Notes under the pieces: generated by a model
The model's input: only the letters and a program-made list of their open reading frames with translations
Database searches by the model: none
What the model was told of the DNA's origin: nothing
Position numbers and translations under genes: made by a program
Source: Mycolicibacterium neoaurum
GTDB taxonomy: Bacteria; Actinomycetota; Actinomycetes; Mycobacteriales; Mycobacteriaceae
Length of the DNA: 64,000 nt
NCBI RefSeq assembly: GCF_036946495.1
Contig: NZ_JAQIIX010000001.1
Span: 496,001 to 560,000, forward strand
Reading direction: 5' to 3'
In this document: positions 52,299 through 59,485 of the stretch, one piece after another
Layout of the letters: every line of letters starts with the position of its first letter
Position numbering within the stretch: the stretch's first letter is position 1

Positions 52299-53633
52299 AT
52301 GACTGAATTGGCGTTGCCGCCCGGACCGCCGTTGCCGCCGGGACTGCAGGCAGCACTGCTGATGAAATTCTGGCCCCGGATGATCGCGGGCTGTCGGCGT
52401 CGGTACGGAAACGTGTTCACCCTCCGCATCGCCTCGATGGGGACGGTGGTCTACCTGGCCGACCCCGCCGATATCAAAACGGTGTTCAGCGGTGACCCGG
52501 CGGTGTACCACGCCGGCGAAGCGAACTCCATGTTGACCGGATTGCTCGGTGCCAGCTCGGTTTTGGTGATCGACGAGGATGAACACCGGCAACGACGCAG
52601 GATGATGCTGGCACCGTTCGGCCGCGAGGCGGTCGCCAGACAGACCGATCTGATCGCGCGGGTGGCCGCCGACAACATCGAAGACTGGCCCCTGCGCCGA
52701 CGCTTCGCGGTGGCGCCCAAGATGGCCGAGATCACCCTGGAGGTGATCCTTCGGACGGTGATCGGTGCCACTGACCCCGACCGGTTGGCCGCACTGCGGC
52801 GCGTCATGCCCAAGCTGCTCAGTGTCGGCACCTGGGAGTCGCTGGCGATCAGCACCCCTGGCCTGCAACGACTGGCGCCATGGCGGCCGTTCGCCGAGCG
52901 ACTGCGCGCCGCCGACGAGCTGTTGTACGCCGAAATCGCCGACCGGCGCGCCGATCCGGCGCTGGAATCCCGGACCGATGCGCTGGCGCTGATGATCCGC
53001 ACCGGCCAGATGTCCGATGAACAGCTGCGTGACCAGCTGATGACGCTGTTGGTCGCCGGACACGACACCACCGCGACCGCGCTGTCCTGGGCTCTGGAGA
53101 GGCTGACCCGGCACCCCGATCTGCTGGCCAAGGCCACCGCGGCGGCCCGCGGCGGTGATGACGTCTATCTGGATGCCGTCTGCAAGGAGATCCTGCGGAT
53201 CCGCCCGGTGGTCTTCGACGTCGGACGGGTTCTCACCGAGTCGGTCGAGATCGGCGGGTACCGACTTCCGGCCGGTGTGATGGTCGCGCCCGGAATAGGT
53301 TTGGTACACGCTGATGCCCATCGCTATCCCGATCCCGAACAGTTCGATCCCGACCGGATGCTCGACGCCCAGCTGGGTCCGACGACCTGGCTGCCGTTCG
53401 GCGGCGGCAACCGGCGCTGCCTCGGTGCAAACTTCGCACTGGTGGAGATGGCGATCGTGCTGCGGGAGGTCTTGCGACGCGTCGACCTGGACACCGCGAC
53501 GGCGCCGGGCGAACGGCGACGCGTCAAGAGCGTGATCCTGATGCCGCACCGCGGGGCGAGAATTCGCGTTCGTGCGCGGCACGCCGCGGCGACGCCACCG
53601 GGGTGCCCTCATGTGGCGGCCTCAGCGCAGTAG
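52299..53633 (+). CDS. Cytochrome P450 (CYP135/138-like)
   Basis: 444 residues. Heme Cys374 in FGGGNRRCLGANFA, I-helix LLVAGHDTTATALSWAL, ExxR in KEILRIRP and the PERF region as DPDRML. The N-terminal LPPGPPLPPGLQAALLM lacks a membrane anchor. Overall it is closest in memory to mycobacterial CYP135/CYP138 enzymes, whose substrates are unknown. It probably follows the amidohydrolase and NTF2-like genes on one transcript. The last 12 bases overlap the convergent membrane gene. Confidence 0.85.
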   Translation: MTELALPPGPPLPPGLQAALLMKFWPRMIAGCRRRYGNVFTLRIASMGTVVYLADPADIKTVFSGDPAVYHAGEANSMLTGLLGASSVLVIDEDEHRQRRRMMLAPFGREAVARQTDLIARVAADNIEDWPLRRRFAVAPKMAEITLEVILRTVIGATDPDRLAALRRVMPKLLSVGTWESLAISTPGLQRLAPWRPFAERLRAADELLYAEIADRRADPALESRTDALALMIRTGQMSDEQLRDQLMTLLVAGHDTTATALSWALERLTRHPDLLAKATAAARGGDDVYLDAVCKEILRIRPVVFDVGRVLTESVEIGGYRLPAGVMVAPGIGLVHADAHRYPDPEQFDPDRMLDAQLGPTTWLPFGGGNRRCLGANFALVEMAIVLREVLRRVDLDTATAPGERRRVKSVILMPHRGARIRVRARHAAATPPGCPHVAASAQ

Positions 53634-54053
53634 CGCGGCACCGGTCACGACGAGCGCCACGACTTTGACCAGTTCCAACCCGACATAGACGTAGTGCGCT
53701 CGCGACCGAGCGGGCTCGCCACATCCCGGCGGCGCGGCGAGCACCGCATCGGACCGGCGGCTCAGTCGTGGCCGGACGGCCAGTAGCTGGATCGCCAACA
53801 TCGTTGCCGCGACAGCGAATCCGATCAGGGCGGGCCCGTGTGCCGAGGCGAGCACCAACGCCGTGCCGATGAGTGCGGCGAGTACCGCCTCGACGGCGTT
53901 CAGCGCGCGGAACACGAGCCTGCCGATACCCAGGCCGATCCGCAGGGTGACGTCGGGAGCCCGGAACTTCAGCGGCGCCTCCAAGAAGGAGATCGCCAAC
54001 ACCATCCCCAGCCAGACGAAGGTGAGCGCGGTCGCCGCGGCGGGAGCGGTCAA
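53622..54053 (-). CDS. Small membrane protein, downstream of the CMD gene
   Basis: 143 residues from TTG 54053, which overlaps the CMD stop (TTGA). Four hydrophobic segments: ALTFVWLGMVLAISF, FRALNAVEAVLAALIGTALVL, ALIGFAVAATMLAIQLL and LVKVVALVVTGAALL. The order and the pattern APLKFRAPDVTLRIGLGIG resemble DUF4149-like membrane proteins. The non-ATG start rests on coupling to the upstream gene. It is probably in the KstR-controlled transcript of the CMD gene. Confidence 0.65.
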   Translation of the reverse strand: MTAPAAATALTFVWLGMVLAISFLEAPLKFRAPDVTLRIGLGIGRLVFRALNAVEAVLAALIGTALVLASAHGPALIGFAVAATMLAIQLLAVRPRLSRRSDAVLAAPPGCGEPARSRAHYVYVGLELVKVVALVVTGAALLR

Positions 54054-54541
54054 AGGGTGATCTTGCAGGACTGGCCGATGTCGAGGGTGCGCAGCATCCG
54101 ACCCATCCCGAGCCACATCGCGCAGGACAGCGCCAGATCGGTCAGCAGTTCATCGCTGAACTGCTCACGGCAGCGGGTCCAGAAGTCTTCGTCATCACGC
54201 AGACCGGTGTGATCGTTGGCAAAACGCTCGGCGAACTCCGCGGCGACCCGCTCCTGGTCGCTGTACCCCGGCCAGGTCTGCCACACCGCCGCGTGATCGT
54301 AGAGGTCTTCGTCGACGCCGGCCGACGCGCCGTCGGAATCGCGCGTGTTCTGGCACACCACGCACTCGTTGTTGAGCGCGATCACCATGCGCGCCAACTC
54401 CCGCACCCGCATGGGCAGCCGGTTCTTGTTGTAGACGGCGTGGGTGTAGCCCGCCATCGCCATCCCGATATCCGGCGATTTGGTGATCCAGGCGGCGGCA
54501 TCGTCATCAGCGAATTCTCCGATACGGCTCATATGCGCCAC
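54050..54541 (-). CDS. Carboxymuconolactone-decarboxylase/AhpD-like protein
   Basis: 163 residues. The AhpD-type redox motif CVVC (Cys60, Cys63) is in LNNECVVCQNTRDSD, with a downstream helix ending in WTRCREQFSDELLTDLAL. The family covers decarboxylases and thiol-dependent peroxidases; the CxxC favours the latter or a related disulfide chemistry. ATG 54541 follows a KstR box by 22 bases, so this gene is likely part of the sterol response. The next gene downstream overlaps it. Confidence 0.82.
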   Translation of the reverse strand: MAHMSRIGEFADDDAAAWITKSPDIGMAMAGYTHAVYNKNRLPMRVRELARMVIALNNECVVCQNTRDSDGASAGVDEDLYDHAAVWQTWPGYSDQERVAAEFAERFANDHTGLRDDEDFWTRCREQFSDELLTDLALSCAMWLGMGRMLRTLDIGQSCKITL

Positions 54542-54563
54542 CGTACGCCGCCGAGGACTGAAG

Positions 54564-54577
54564 TGGAACGTGTTCTA
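54564..54577. promoter_or_regulatory. KstR box
   Basis: TGGAACGTGTTCTA matches all eight fixed bases of TnnAACnnGTTnnA. It sits 22 bases before the CMD gene start (54541), and its last three bases overlap the stop codon region of the upstream efflux-pump gene. Confidence 0.78.
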
Positions 54578-56683
54578 GTTCTTTCGTGCGCCGGCGCTCG
54601 CCAGCTCCTCTCGATCCTCGACCCACTGCGGCTGCACCATCATGCGGCGCGCGATTCGCTCCAAAGCCGCCTCCACCTGGAGTCGATCGGGTCGAGCGGC
54701 GAAGCTCACGCTCGAACCGTGCCCCGTCGCTGCGCTCGCCCCGTGCCTATCCCCCATCGCTGCGCTCGCCCCGTGCAGGCGGTCTATCAACTTGCTCACC
54801 AGCGCATCGATGACCACCTGCACTTGGTCGGCACCGGCTTGGGTCAACCACAGTTGATCACCTGTACGCAACGCGTAACCGGTGTCCACGCAGCGCTGGA
54901 ACGATGGTTCCAGCACCTCGACGGGGACGCGTCGCAGATCGGCGATATCGGCCAAGGTTGCCGACCCGTAGACCTGGTTGTGCCGGTATATCTGCACGAC
55001 GGACCACAGCCTGGCGATATCGAGTTCGCACCTCGGATGCTCGGTGAGCCTGCGCAGGCGGATATCCGGCGAGTCCCGGAAGATACGCGCCACCGCCATC
55101 TCCAGTATCTCGTCAGAGGTCTCCGGCGTCGGCATGCCGAATCCTTCGCCGAGATCGGATGCCGAGACCGTCTCCATCTCACGCAGCGGAACCTCTTTGA
55201 GGAACAACGAAACGATGAATCCCGCGAAGGCAACCGGGGCCGCGCACAGGAAGACCATGCCGAGGGCATCGGCGTAGGCGTCGATGATCGGGGCGGCCAT
55301 CTCCGGCGGCAGCGCACGCAGTGCCTGTGGTGATTCTGCGGCGATCGGAGGCGCCCCGCTCACCGCCACCGCCTGCCCGATCCGGCTCGACAAAAAGTTC
55401 GCGAACAACGATCCGAAAATTGCCGCACCGAAGGAACTTCCGATGGTCCTGAAGAACGTGACACCCGATGTCGCCACCCCGAGATCGGCAAAGTCGGCGG
55501 TGTTCTGCACCACGAGGACCAGTACCTGCATGCACAATCCGATGCCGGCGCCGAGGATGAACAGATACAACGACTGCATCCAGAACGCGGTGTGCGCATC
55601 CATGGTGGACAACAATGCGAAACCCACGGTCATGACGGCCGTTCCGGTGACCGGAAAGATCTTGTACCGTCCGGTGCGGCCGACGATCGAGCCGCTGCTG
55701 ATCGAGGTGATCAGCATGCCGACCACCATCGGCAGGGTGCGCAGCCCCGATACGGTCGCCGATACGCCGTCGACGAATTGCATGAACGTCGGCAGAAACG
55801 TCATCGCACCCAGCATCGCGAAACCGACGATGAACCCCAGCACGCAGCAGACCGTGAACACCCGTCCCGCGAAAAGCCGGATCGGCAGAATCGGTTCGGG
55901 TGCATGGAGTTCCACCCGTACGAAGATCCCCAACGCGACCACCGACCCGGCGAACAGACCGATGATCACCGGCGATGTCCAGGCGTACTCACCGCCGCCC
56001 CAGCTGGTGGCCAATGTCAGACCGGAGGCGCCGAGACCGACCAGCGCGATACCGGCAAAGTCGATCACAGGGCGCGAGGTACGAGCCAGTGCCGGGATGG
56101 CGACCGCAGCGACCAGGAACACCACCACTGCAACCGGCACATTGATCCAGAAGGCCCAGCGCCACGACAGGTGATCGGTGAAAAAGCCGCCGAGCAGGGG
56201 CCCGATGACCGTGGTGACGCCGAACACCGCACCAAGCGCGCCCTGGTAGCGACCGCGGTCGCGGAGCGGAATGACCTCGCCGATGACGGCGGTGGCGGTC
56301 ACCATCAACGCGCCGCCGCCGATGCCCTGCAGGGCGCGTGCACCCACGAGCATCGTCATCGAATTGGCCAGGCCGCACAGAACCGAGCCGAGCAGGAAGA
56401 ACGCCACGGCGACCTGGAACACAGACTTCCGGCTGAACAGGTCGCCCAGCTTTCCCACGATCGCCGTCGCGATGGTCGACGCAAGCAGGTAGCTGGTCAC
56501 CACCCAGGACTGATGCCCCGCTCCCCCGAGATCGGATACCACCGTCGGCAGCGCGGTGGCCACGATGGTCTGGTCGAGCGCCGCCAGCAACATGCCCAAC
56601 AACACCGCGACAAAGACGATGTTGCGGCGCTGGGGGCTGATCTGTGCGTCGGCGGCACTCGACCCCGTAGCAGTGGCCGTCAC
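54575..56683 (-). CDS. DHA2-type multidrug efflux MFS transporter with extra C-terminal winged-helix-like domain
   Basis: 702 residues. About 14 membrane segments occupy residues 20-490, with family motifs LDQTIVATALPTVVSDLGG, GKLGDLFSRKSVFQ and ALQGIGGGALMVTATAVIGE. A cytosolic extension of about 200 residues follows, with DIARLWSVVQIYRHNQVYGS, LADIADLRRVPVEVLEPSFQ and TGDQLWLTQAGADQ, which looks like a winged-helix domain. The extension also has a 10-residue tandem repeat (HGASAAMGDR/HGASAATGHG). Location next to bfr and overall size recall M. tuberculosis Rv1877 (from memory). Probably exports drugs or lipids by proton antiport. Confidence 0.87.
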   Translation of the reverse strand: MTATATGSSAADAQISPQRRNIVFVAVLLGMLLAALDQTIVATALPTVVSDLGGAGHQSWVVTSYLLASTIATAIVGKLGDLFSRKSVFQVAVAFFLLGSVLCGLANSMTMLVGARALQGIGGGALMVTATAVIGEVIPLRDRGRYQGALGAVFGVTTVIGPLLGGFFTDHLSWRWAFWINVPVAVVVFLVAAVAIPALARTSRPVIDFAGIALVGLGASGLTLATSWGGGEYAWTSPVIIGLFAGSVVALGIFVRVELHAPEPILPIRLFAGRVFTVCCVLGFIVGFAMLGAMTFLPTFMQFVDGVSATVSGLRTLPMVVGMLITSISSGSIVGRTGRYKIFPVTGTAVMTVGFALLSTMDAHTAFWMQSLYLFILGAGIGLCMQVLVLVVQNTADFADLGVATSGVTFFRTIGSSFGAAIFGSLFANFLSSRIGQAVAVSGAPPIAAESPQALRALPPEMAAPIIDAYADALGMVFLCAAPVAFAGFIVSLFLKEVPLREMETVSASDLGEGFGMPTPETSDEILEMAVARIFRDSPDIRLRRLTEHPRCELDIARLWSVVQIYRHNQVYGSATLADIADLRRVPVEVLEPSFQRCVDTGYALRTGDQLWLTQAGADQVQVVIDALVSKLIDRLHGASAAMGDRHGASAATGHGSSVSFAARPDRLQVEAALERIARRMMVQPQWVEDREELASAGARKN
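54727..54776. repeat. Tandem 30-base repeat within the efflux-pump C-terminus
   Basis: The 20-base string TCGCTGCGCTCGCCCCGTGC occurs at 54727-54746 and again at 54757-54776 with a 30-base period, giving the tandem decapeptide near residues 636-655. Confidence 0.8.
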
Positions 56684-56712
56684 GATTCCCCGGTCCTCCC
56701 CGACCCAGCGAA

Positions 56713-56735
56713 ATATTAGCCTTACTATCTAATAT
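56713..56735. promoter_or_regulatory. Candidate operator upstream of the efflux pump
   Basis: ATATTAG-ccttactat-CTAATAT: perfect 7-base arms in an AT-rich stretch, 30 bases before the pump start at 56683. It fits a TetR/MarR-like dimer site or the pump's promoter region. No separate regulator gene is adjacent. Confidence 0.5.
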
Positions 56736-56767
56736 ACCGCGGTCGGTGAGCCGGACGACCGCACGCC

Positions 56768-57259
56768 CTAGGCGGTACCCACACCCGGCGGGCGCGACAC
56801 ACACTGCGCGGAGTACAGCTCCTCGCCCAGCTTGTCCATCAACTCGAGCTGGGTCTCCAGGTAGTCGATGTGGTTTTCCTCGTCGGCCAGGATGGTCTCC
56901 AGGATGCCCGCTGACGTCGCGTCACCCTTCTCGCGACACATCATGACGCCGGGGCGAAGACGCTCGACCACCTCGTACTCGATGGCCAGATCCGACTGGA
57001 ACTGTTCGCGCAGCGTCTGCCCGACCCGCAGCGAGAACAGGCGCTGATAGTTGGGCAATCCGTCCAGAAGCAGAATGCGGTCGGTGATCGTTTCTGCGTG
57101 GCGCATTTCTTCGAAGGATTCCTCGCGGGTGTGACGCGCCAATTCGGTGAATCCCCAATTGTCCTGCATCTTGGAATGCAGGAAATATTGATTGATCGCC
57201 GTGAGTTCGCTCGTCAGCTGCTCGTTGAGCAGTTTCAGAACATCCGGATCGCCTTGCAT
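56768..57259 (-). CDS. bfr: Bacterioferritin (heme-binding iron-storage protein)
   Basis: 163 residues. The ferroxidase centre residues fall exactly at E. coli Bfr positions: Glu18, Glu51, His54, Glu94, Glu127, His130. The heme ligand Met52 is present in EEMRHAE. The 24-mer oxidises Fe2+ and stores it as a mineral. Start 57259 (MQGDPDVLK) is chosen over an upstream in-frame Met, whose sequence is not ferritin-like. Two IdeR-like boxes lie 134-205 bases upstream in the gap shared with the bfd side; in M. tuberculosis IdeR activates bfrA under high iron. The efflux-pump gene follows after 84 bases. Confidence 0.95.
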   Translation of the reverse strand: MQGDPDVLKLLNEQLTSELTAINQYFLHSKMQDNWGFTELARHTREESFEEMRHAETITDRILLLDGLPNYQRLFSLRVGQTLREQFQSDLAIEYEVVERLRPGVMMCREKGDATSAGILETILADEENHIDYLETQLELMDKLGEELYSAQCVSRPPGVGTA

Positions 57260-57392
57260 ATCGCTCCTAAGCACCTTGAGGGCTGTCAAGTGTCGCCAAA
57301 GCCGTGCGCACCTGAATCTAGTCCAGCGGGAAGGCCACAGCGAGGGTGTCGACGGCGGTTTGTCGGAGAGATTTCCGCCGCTACGGCGTGCC

Positions 57393-57411
57393 GTAGGCAA
57401 GGCAAACCCAA
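57393..57411. promoter_or_regulatory. IdeR box (bfr/bfd region), copy 1
   Basis: GTAGGCAAGGCAAACCCAA agrees with the IdeR consensus TWAGGTWAGSCTWACCTWA at 15 of 19 positions by hand count. It lies in the gap between bfr and the 57521 gene. Confidence 0.6.
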
Positions 57412-57445
57412 GTATCCGGACACCTTATGGACTGGCTACCCTTAC

Positions 57446-57464
57446 TTAGGTTACGATGGCCTAA
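57446..57464. promoter_or_regulatory. IdeR box (bfr/bfd region), copy 2
   Basis: TTAGGTTACGATGGCCTAA also agrees at 15 of 19 positions, with both outer arms (TTAGGTTA, CCTAA) intact and the centre diverged. It lies 57 bases before the small-protein start at 57521. A pair of boxes upstream of bacterioferritin is known for M. tuberculosis bfrA. Confidence 0.62.
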
Positions 57465-57520
57465 CTTGCAGCCCAGGCCGGCGACAGCGTCGCGGGACAC
57501 CCGAAAACGAAGGGGGAATC

Positions 57521-57721
57521 ATGACGCAACGCGCGAATTCCTCACCGCATTCGGCTATCGCCCGGCGCAATTCAGACCATTTGTTCGCAGCAGCGGCGTC
57601 ACGGCACCCGATTTCCGATTTCGCACGTGATTCGTTGTCGATGAATTGGCCGTATTCGAAAGGTCAGCGCGCACTGCAATTATCCGAGAACGCGCTCGGC
57701 AACATGAGCACGGCGGCCTGA
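57521..57721 (+). CDS. Small hypothetical protein ahead of bfd
   Basis: 66 residues, Ser/Ala/Asn-rich and mildly basic (NSSPHSAIARRNSDHLFAAA, ARDSLSMNWPYSKGQ), without signal, cysteine or membrane segment. AAGGGGGA precedes ATG 57521, and bfd begins 4 bases after its stop, so the two are one transcript downstream of the IdeR-like boxes. Codon use is ordinary. It probably responds to iron with bfd, but no family is recognisable. Confidence 0.65.
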   Translation: MTQRANSSPHSAIARRNSDHLFAAAASRHPISDFARDSLSMNWPYSKGQRALQLSENALGNMSTAA

Positions 57722-57725
57722 TCCG

Positions 57726-57917
57726 ATGTTCGTCTGCCTGTGCACCGGCGCCACCACCCAGGCGGTGCATGACGCCGTGGCTGCGGGCGCAACGACGTCT
57801 CGACAGGTCGCCGACGCCTGCGGGGCAGGCTCGGACTGCGGCAGGTGTCGCCGGACGGTGCGGGCGATCCTGGCCGCAGCCCGCACCACCGAGTGCCCGG
57901 TGCACGCCGCAGGTTGA
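57726..57917 (+). CDS. bfd: Bacterioferritin-associated ferredoxin (Bfd)
   Basis: 63 residues with the Bfd [2Fe-2S] pattern C4-x-C6 ... C38-x2-C41 (VCLCTGATT and SDCGRC). The helical domain between them (AVHDAVAAGATTSRQVADAC) is typical. It donates electrons to the Bfr heme to release stored iron when iron is scarce. It is paired with bfr on the opposite strand. The window has IdeR-like boxes between them, so one regulator could serve storage and release in opposite senses (inference). Confidence 0.93.
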   Translation: MFVCLCTGATTQAVHDAVAAGATTSRQVADACGAGSDCGRCRRTVRAILAAARTTECPVHAAG

Positions 57918-57921
57918 CCTG

Positions 57922-58677
57922 TCAGCCGCGTCCGGCGTTGAACGACGCCAGCGCGTCGACGTTGGCGGCCTGACCGAGCAGCTCGGCGAACAGTGCGTTC
58001 TCGCGCTCGGACGCCGCGGCAATCGCCGGACGGATGGCTTCCATCATGGTCTGCTTGACCGCCATCAGGCTGTTGAGCGGCCGGGATGCCAACAGCTCGG
58101 CATGATAACGCGCCTCGGACATCAGCTCGGAAGGCTCACAGACCTTGAACACCAGTCCCATCCGCAGCGCCTCGTCGGCATCGATCCACTCCGAGGACAG
58201 CAACAGCCAGGCGGCATTCTGCCGCCCGATCAATCTGGGCATCAGATAGGACGAGGCCGCCTCCGGCGGCACCCCCAGACTGGTGAACGGGCACTTCAGC
58301 CGCGCGGTGTTCGACATGAAGGCCAGATCGGCATAGCCCAAAATGGTTGCGCCGATTCCCAATCCGAGGCCGTTGACGGCGAGAATCAGAGGTTTGGGGA
58401 ATGCCGTGAGCGCTTCGATCAGCCCGCGGAAGCCATGTTTACCGGGCGTGTACGCGGGGTCGGTGACCAGCTTCTGCATCTCGACCAGATCGTTGCCCGC
58501 GCTGAAGGCCCGGCCGGCGCCGGTCATCAGGACCACCGAGACCTCGGGGTCTTCTGCCGCGGCCAGCAGAGCCTCGGTCGTCGCGTCGTACAGCGCCTCG
58601 CTGAACGCGTTGAGCGCCTCCGGTCGATTGAGGGTCAGGGTCCGCACCCGGTTGTCATCCGAGATCAAAAGTGTCAC
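57922..58677 (-). CDS. Enoyl-CoA hydratase/isomerase (EchA family)
   Basis: 251 residues from GTG 58677, whose codon overlaps the upstream gene's stop (GTGA). Crotonase features: NRPEALNAFSEALYDATTEA, oxyanion GAGRAFSAGNDLVEM, and VNGLGLGIGATILGYADLAF. At the usual catalytic Glu positions (GGxxLAL...AE) it reads PPEAASSYLMPRLIG, with one Glu visible. Short-chain acyl-CoA hydration or isomerisation is expected. It shares a two-gene operon with the EthD-like protein. Confidence 0.85.
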   Translation of the reverse strand: MTLLISDDNRVRTLTLNRPEALNAFSEALYDATTEALLAAAEDPEVSVVLMTGAGRAFSAGNDLVEMQKLVTDPAYTPGKHGFRGLIEALTAFPKPLILAVNGLGLGIGATILGYADLAFMSNTARLKCPFTSLGVPPEAASSYLMPRLIGRQNAAWLLLSSEWIDADEALRMGLVFKVCEPSELMSEARYHAELLASRPLNSLMAVKQTMMEAIRPAIAAASERENALFAELLGQAANVDALASFNAGRG

Positions 58678-59384
58678 GCGTGCAGCGTAAGCCCCCGGGC
58701 CGCACAGACGTACCGGCTGGTGGGCACCGTGTCGATATCGCGGTCCGCGCCGAACCTCGCGACGCTGGCCGCCATTCGCCCCATCCGGTCGGCGAGATCG
58801 CTCTGATCTGCGGCTCCGAAGAAGGCGAGCAGGTCCGATACCGCCCCGATCGGGAACAGCTCCTCGACGATGGCGTCGATCACCGGCGCATCGGCGGTGA
58901 GGGCGCGGACCACGGTGTTCTGGGTGTAACCGAAGGTGGCTTGCGTTTCGATCGCCACCGGCGTGTGGTCGATATGCCAGCGCACCAGCCATGTCGCGAC
59001 ATCCAGATCCGCGGGACGGCGCAGCAGCGCCACATTGGCCAGACCGGGCGTGCGCGCGCCGGCGGGCACCTCGGGGGCGGGTAGCGGCACCGACTCGGTC
59101 ACCAGGTAGGCAGCCAGCAGGTCGCATTCTCGGGAAAGCCGCTGCAGCGCCGCCGCGACCGCGCTCCCGTAGTACTGCTGGGTCCAGATGCTCACCACCG
59201 CGACGACCGGCGGGTCGAGAGTGGTCAGCGTCATCATCGACGCACGCACGTCATCGTCGCGGACGTTGATCGTCAGCCCGGCCAGACCCAACCCGGAAAG
59301 GTCGGCCGCCACCTCGGTCCGCAGCCGCAGGCACCACTGCTCGTCGGCGGCCGGTCGGCGCAACGTGATCATCACCTTTTCCAC
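58674..59384 (-). CDS. EthD-like duplicated alpha/beta-barrel protein
   Basis: 236 residues. Two halves of about 110 residues, each with short strands and helices (VMITLRRPAADEQWCLRLRT; PGLANVALLRRPADLDVATW then WHIDHTPVAIETQATFGYTQ, the EthD-like pattern). No heme or metal site is evident. In mycobacteria such proteins often accompany acyl-CoA or steroid enzymes, and the crotonase gene overlaps its end. The layout is comparable to the duplicated 19099-19785 protein, but the sequences differ. Function unknown. Confidence 0.72.
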   Translation of the reverse strand: MEKVMITLRRPAADEQWCLRLRTEVAADLSGLGLAGLTINVRDDDVRASMMTLTTLDPPVVAVVSIWTQQYYGSAVAAALQRLSRECDLLAAYLVTESVPLPAPEVPAGARTPGLANVALLRRPADLDVATWLVRWHIDHTPVAIETQATFGYTQNTVVRALTADAPVIDAIVEELFPIGAVSDLLAFFGAADQSDLADRMGRMAASVARFGADRDIDTVPTSRYVCAARGLTLHA

Positions 59385-59485
59385 GATCAGAACGTAGCAA
59401 CCGCAGCCGGTTTCGATGATGACAACGGCGCGCGGGAAGTGACGATCACCGGTGTTACTACTGCGACCGGGGTGACAATGGCGTG

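Noticed and set aside
54727..54776. Two 20-base repeats suggesting a CRISPR-like array
   Set aside because: Only two units, inside a coding region and in frame; no spacers or cas genes.
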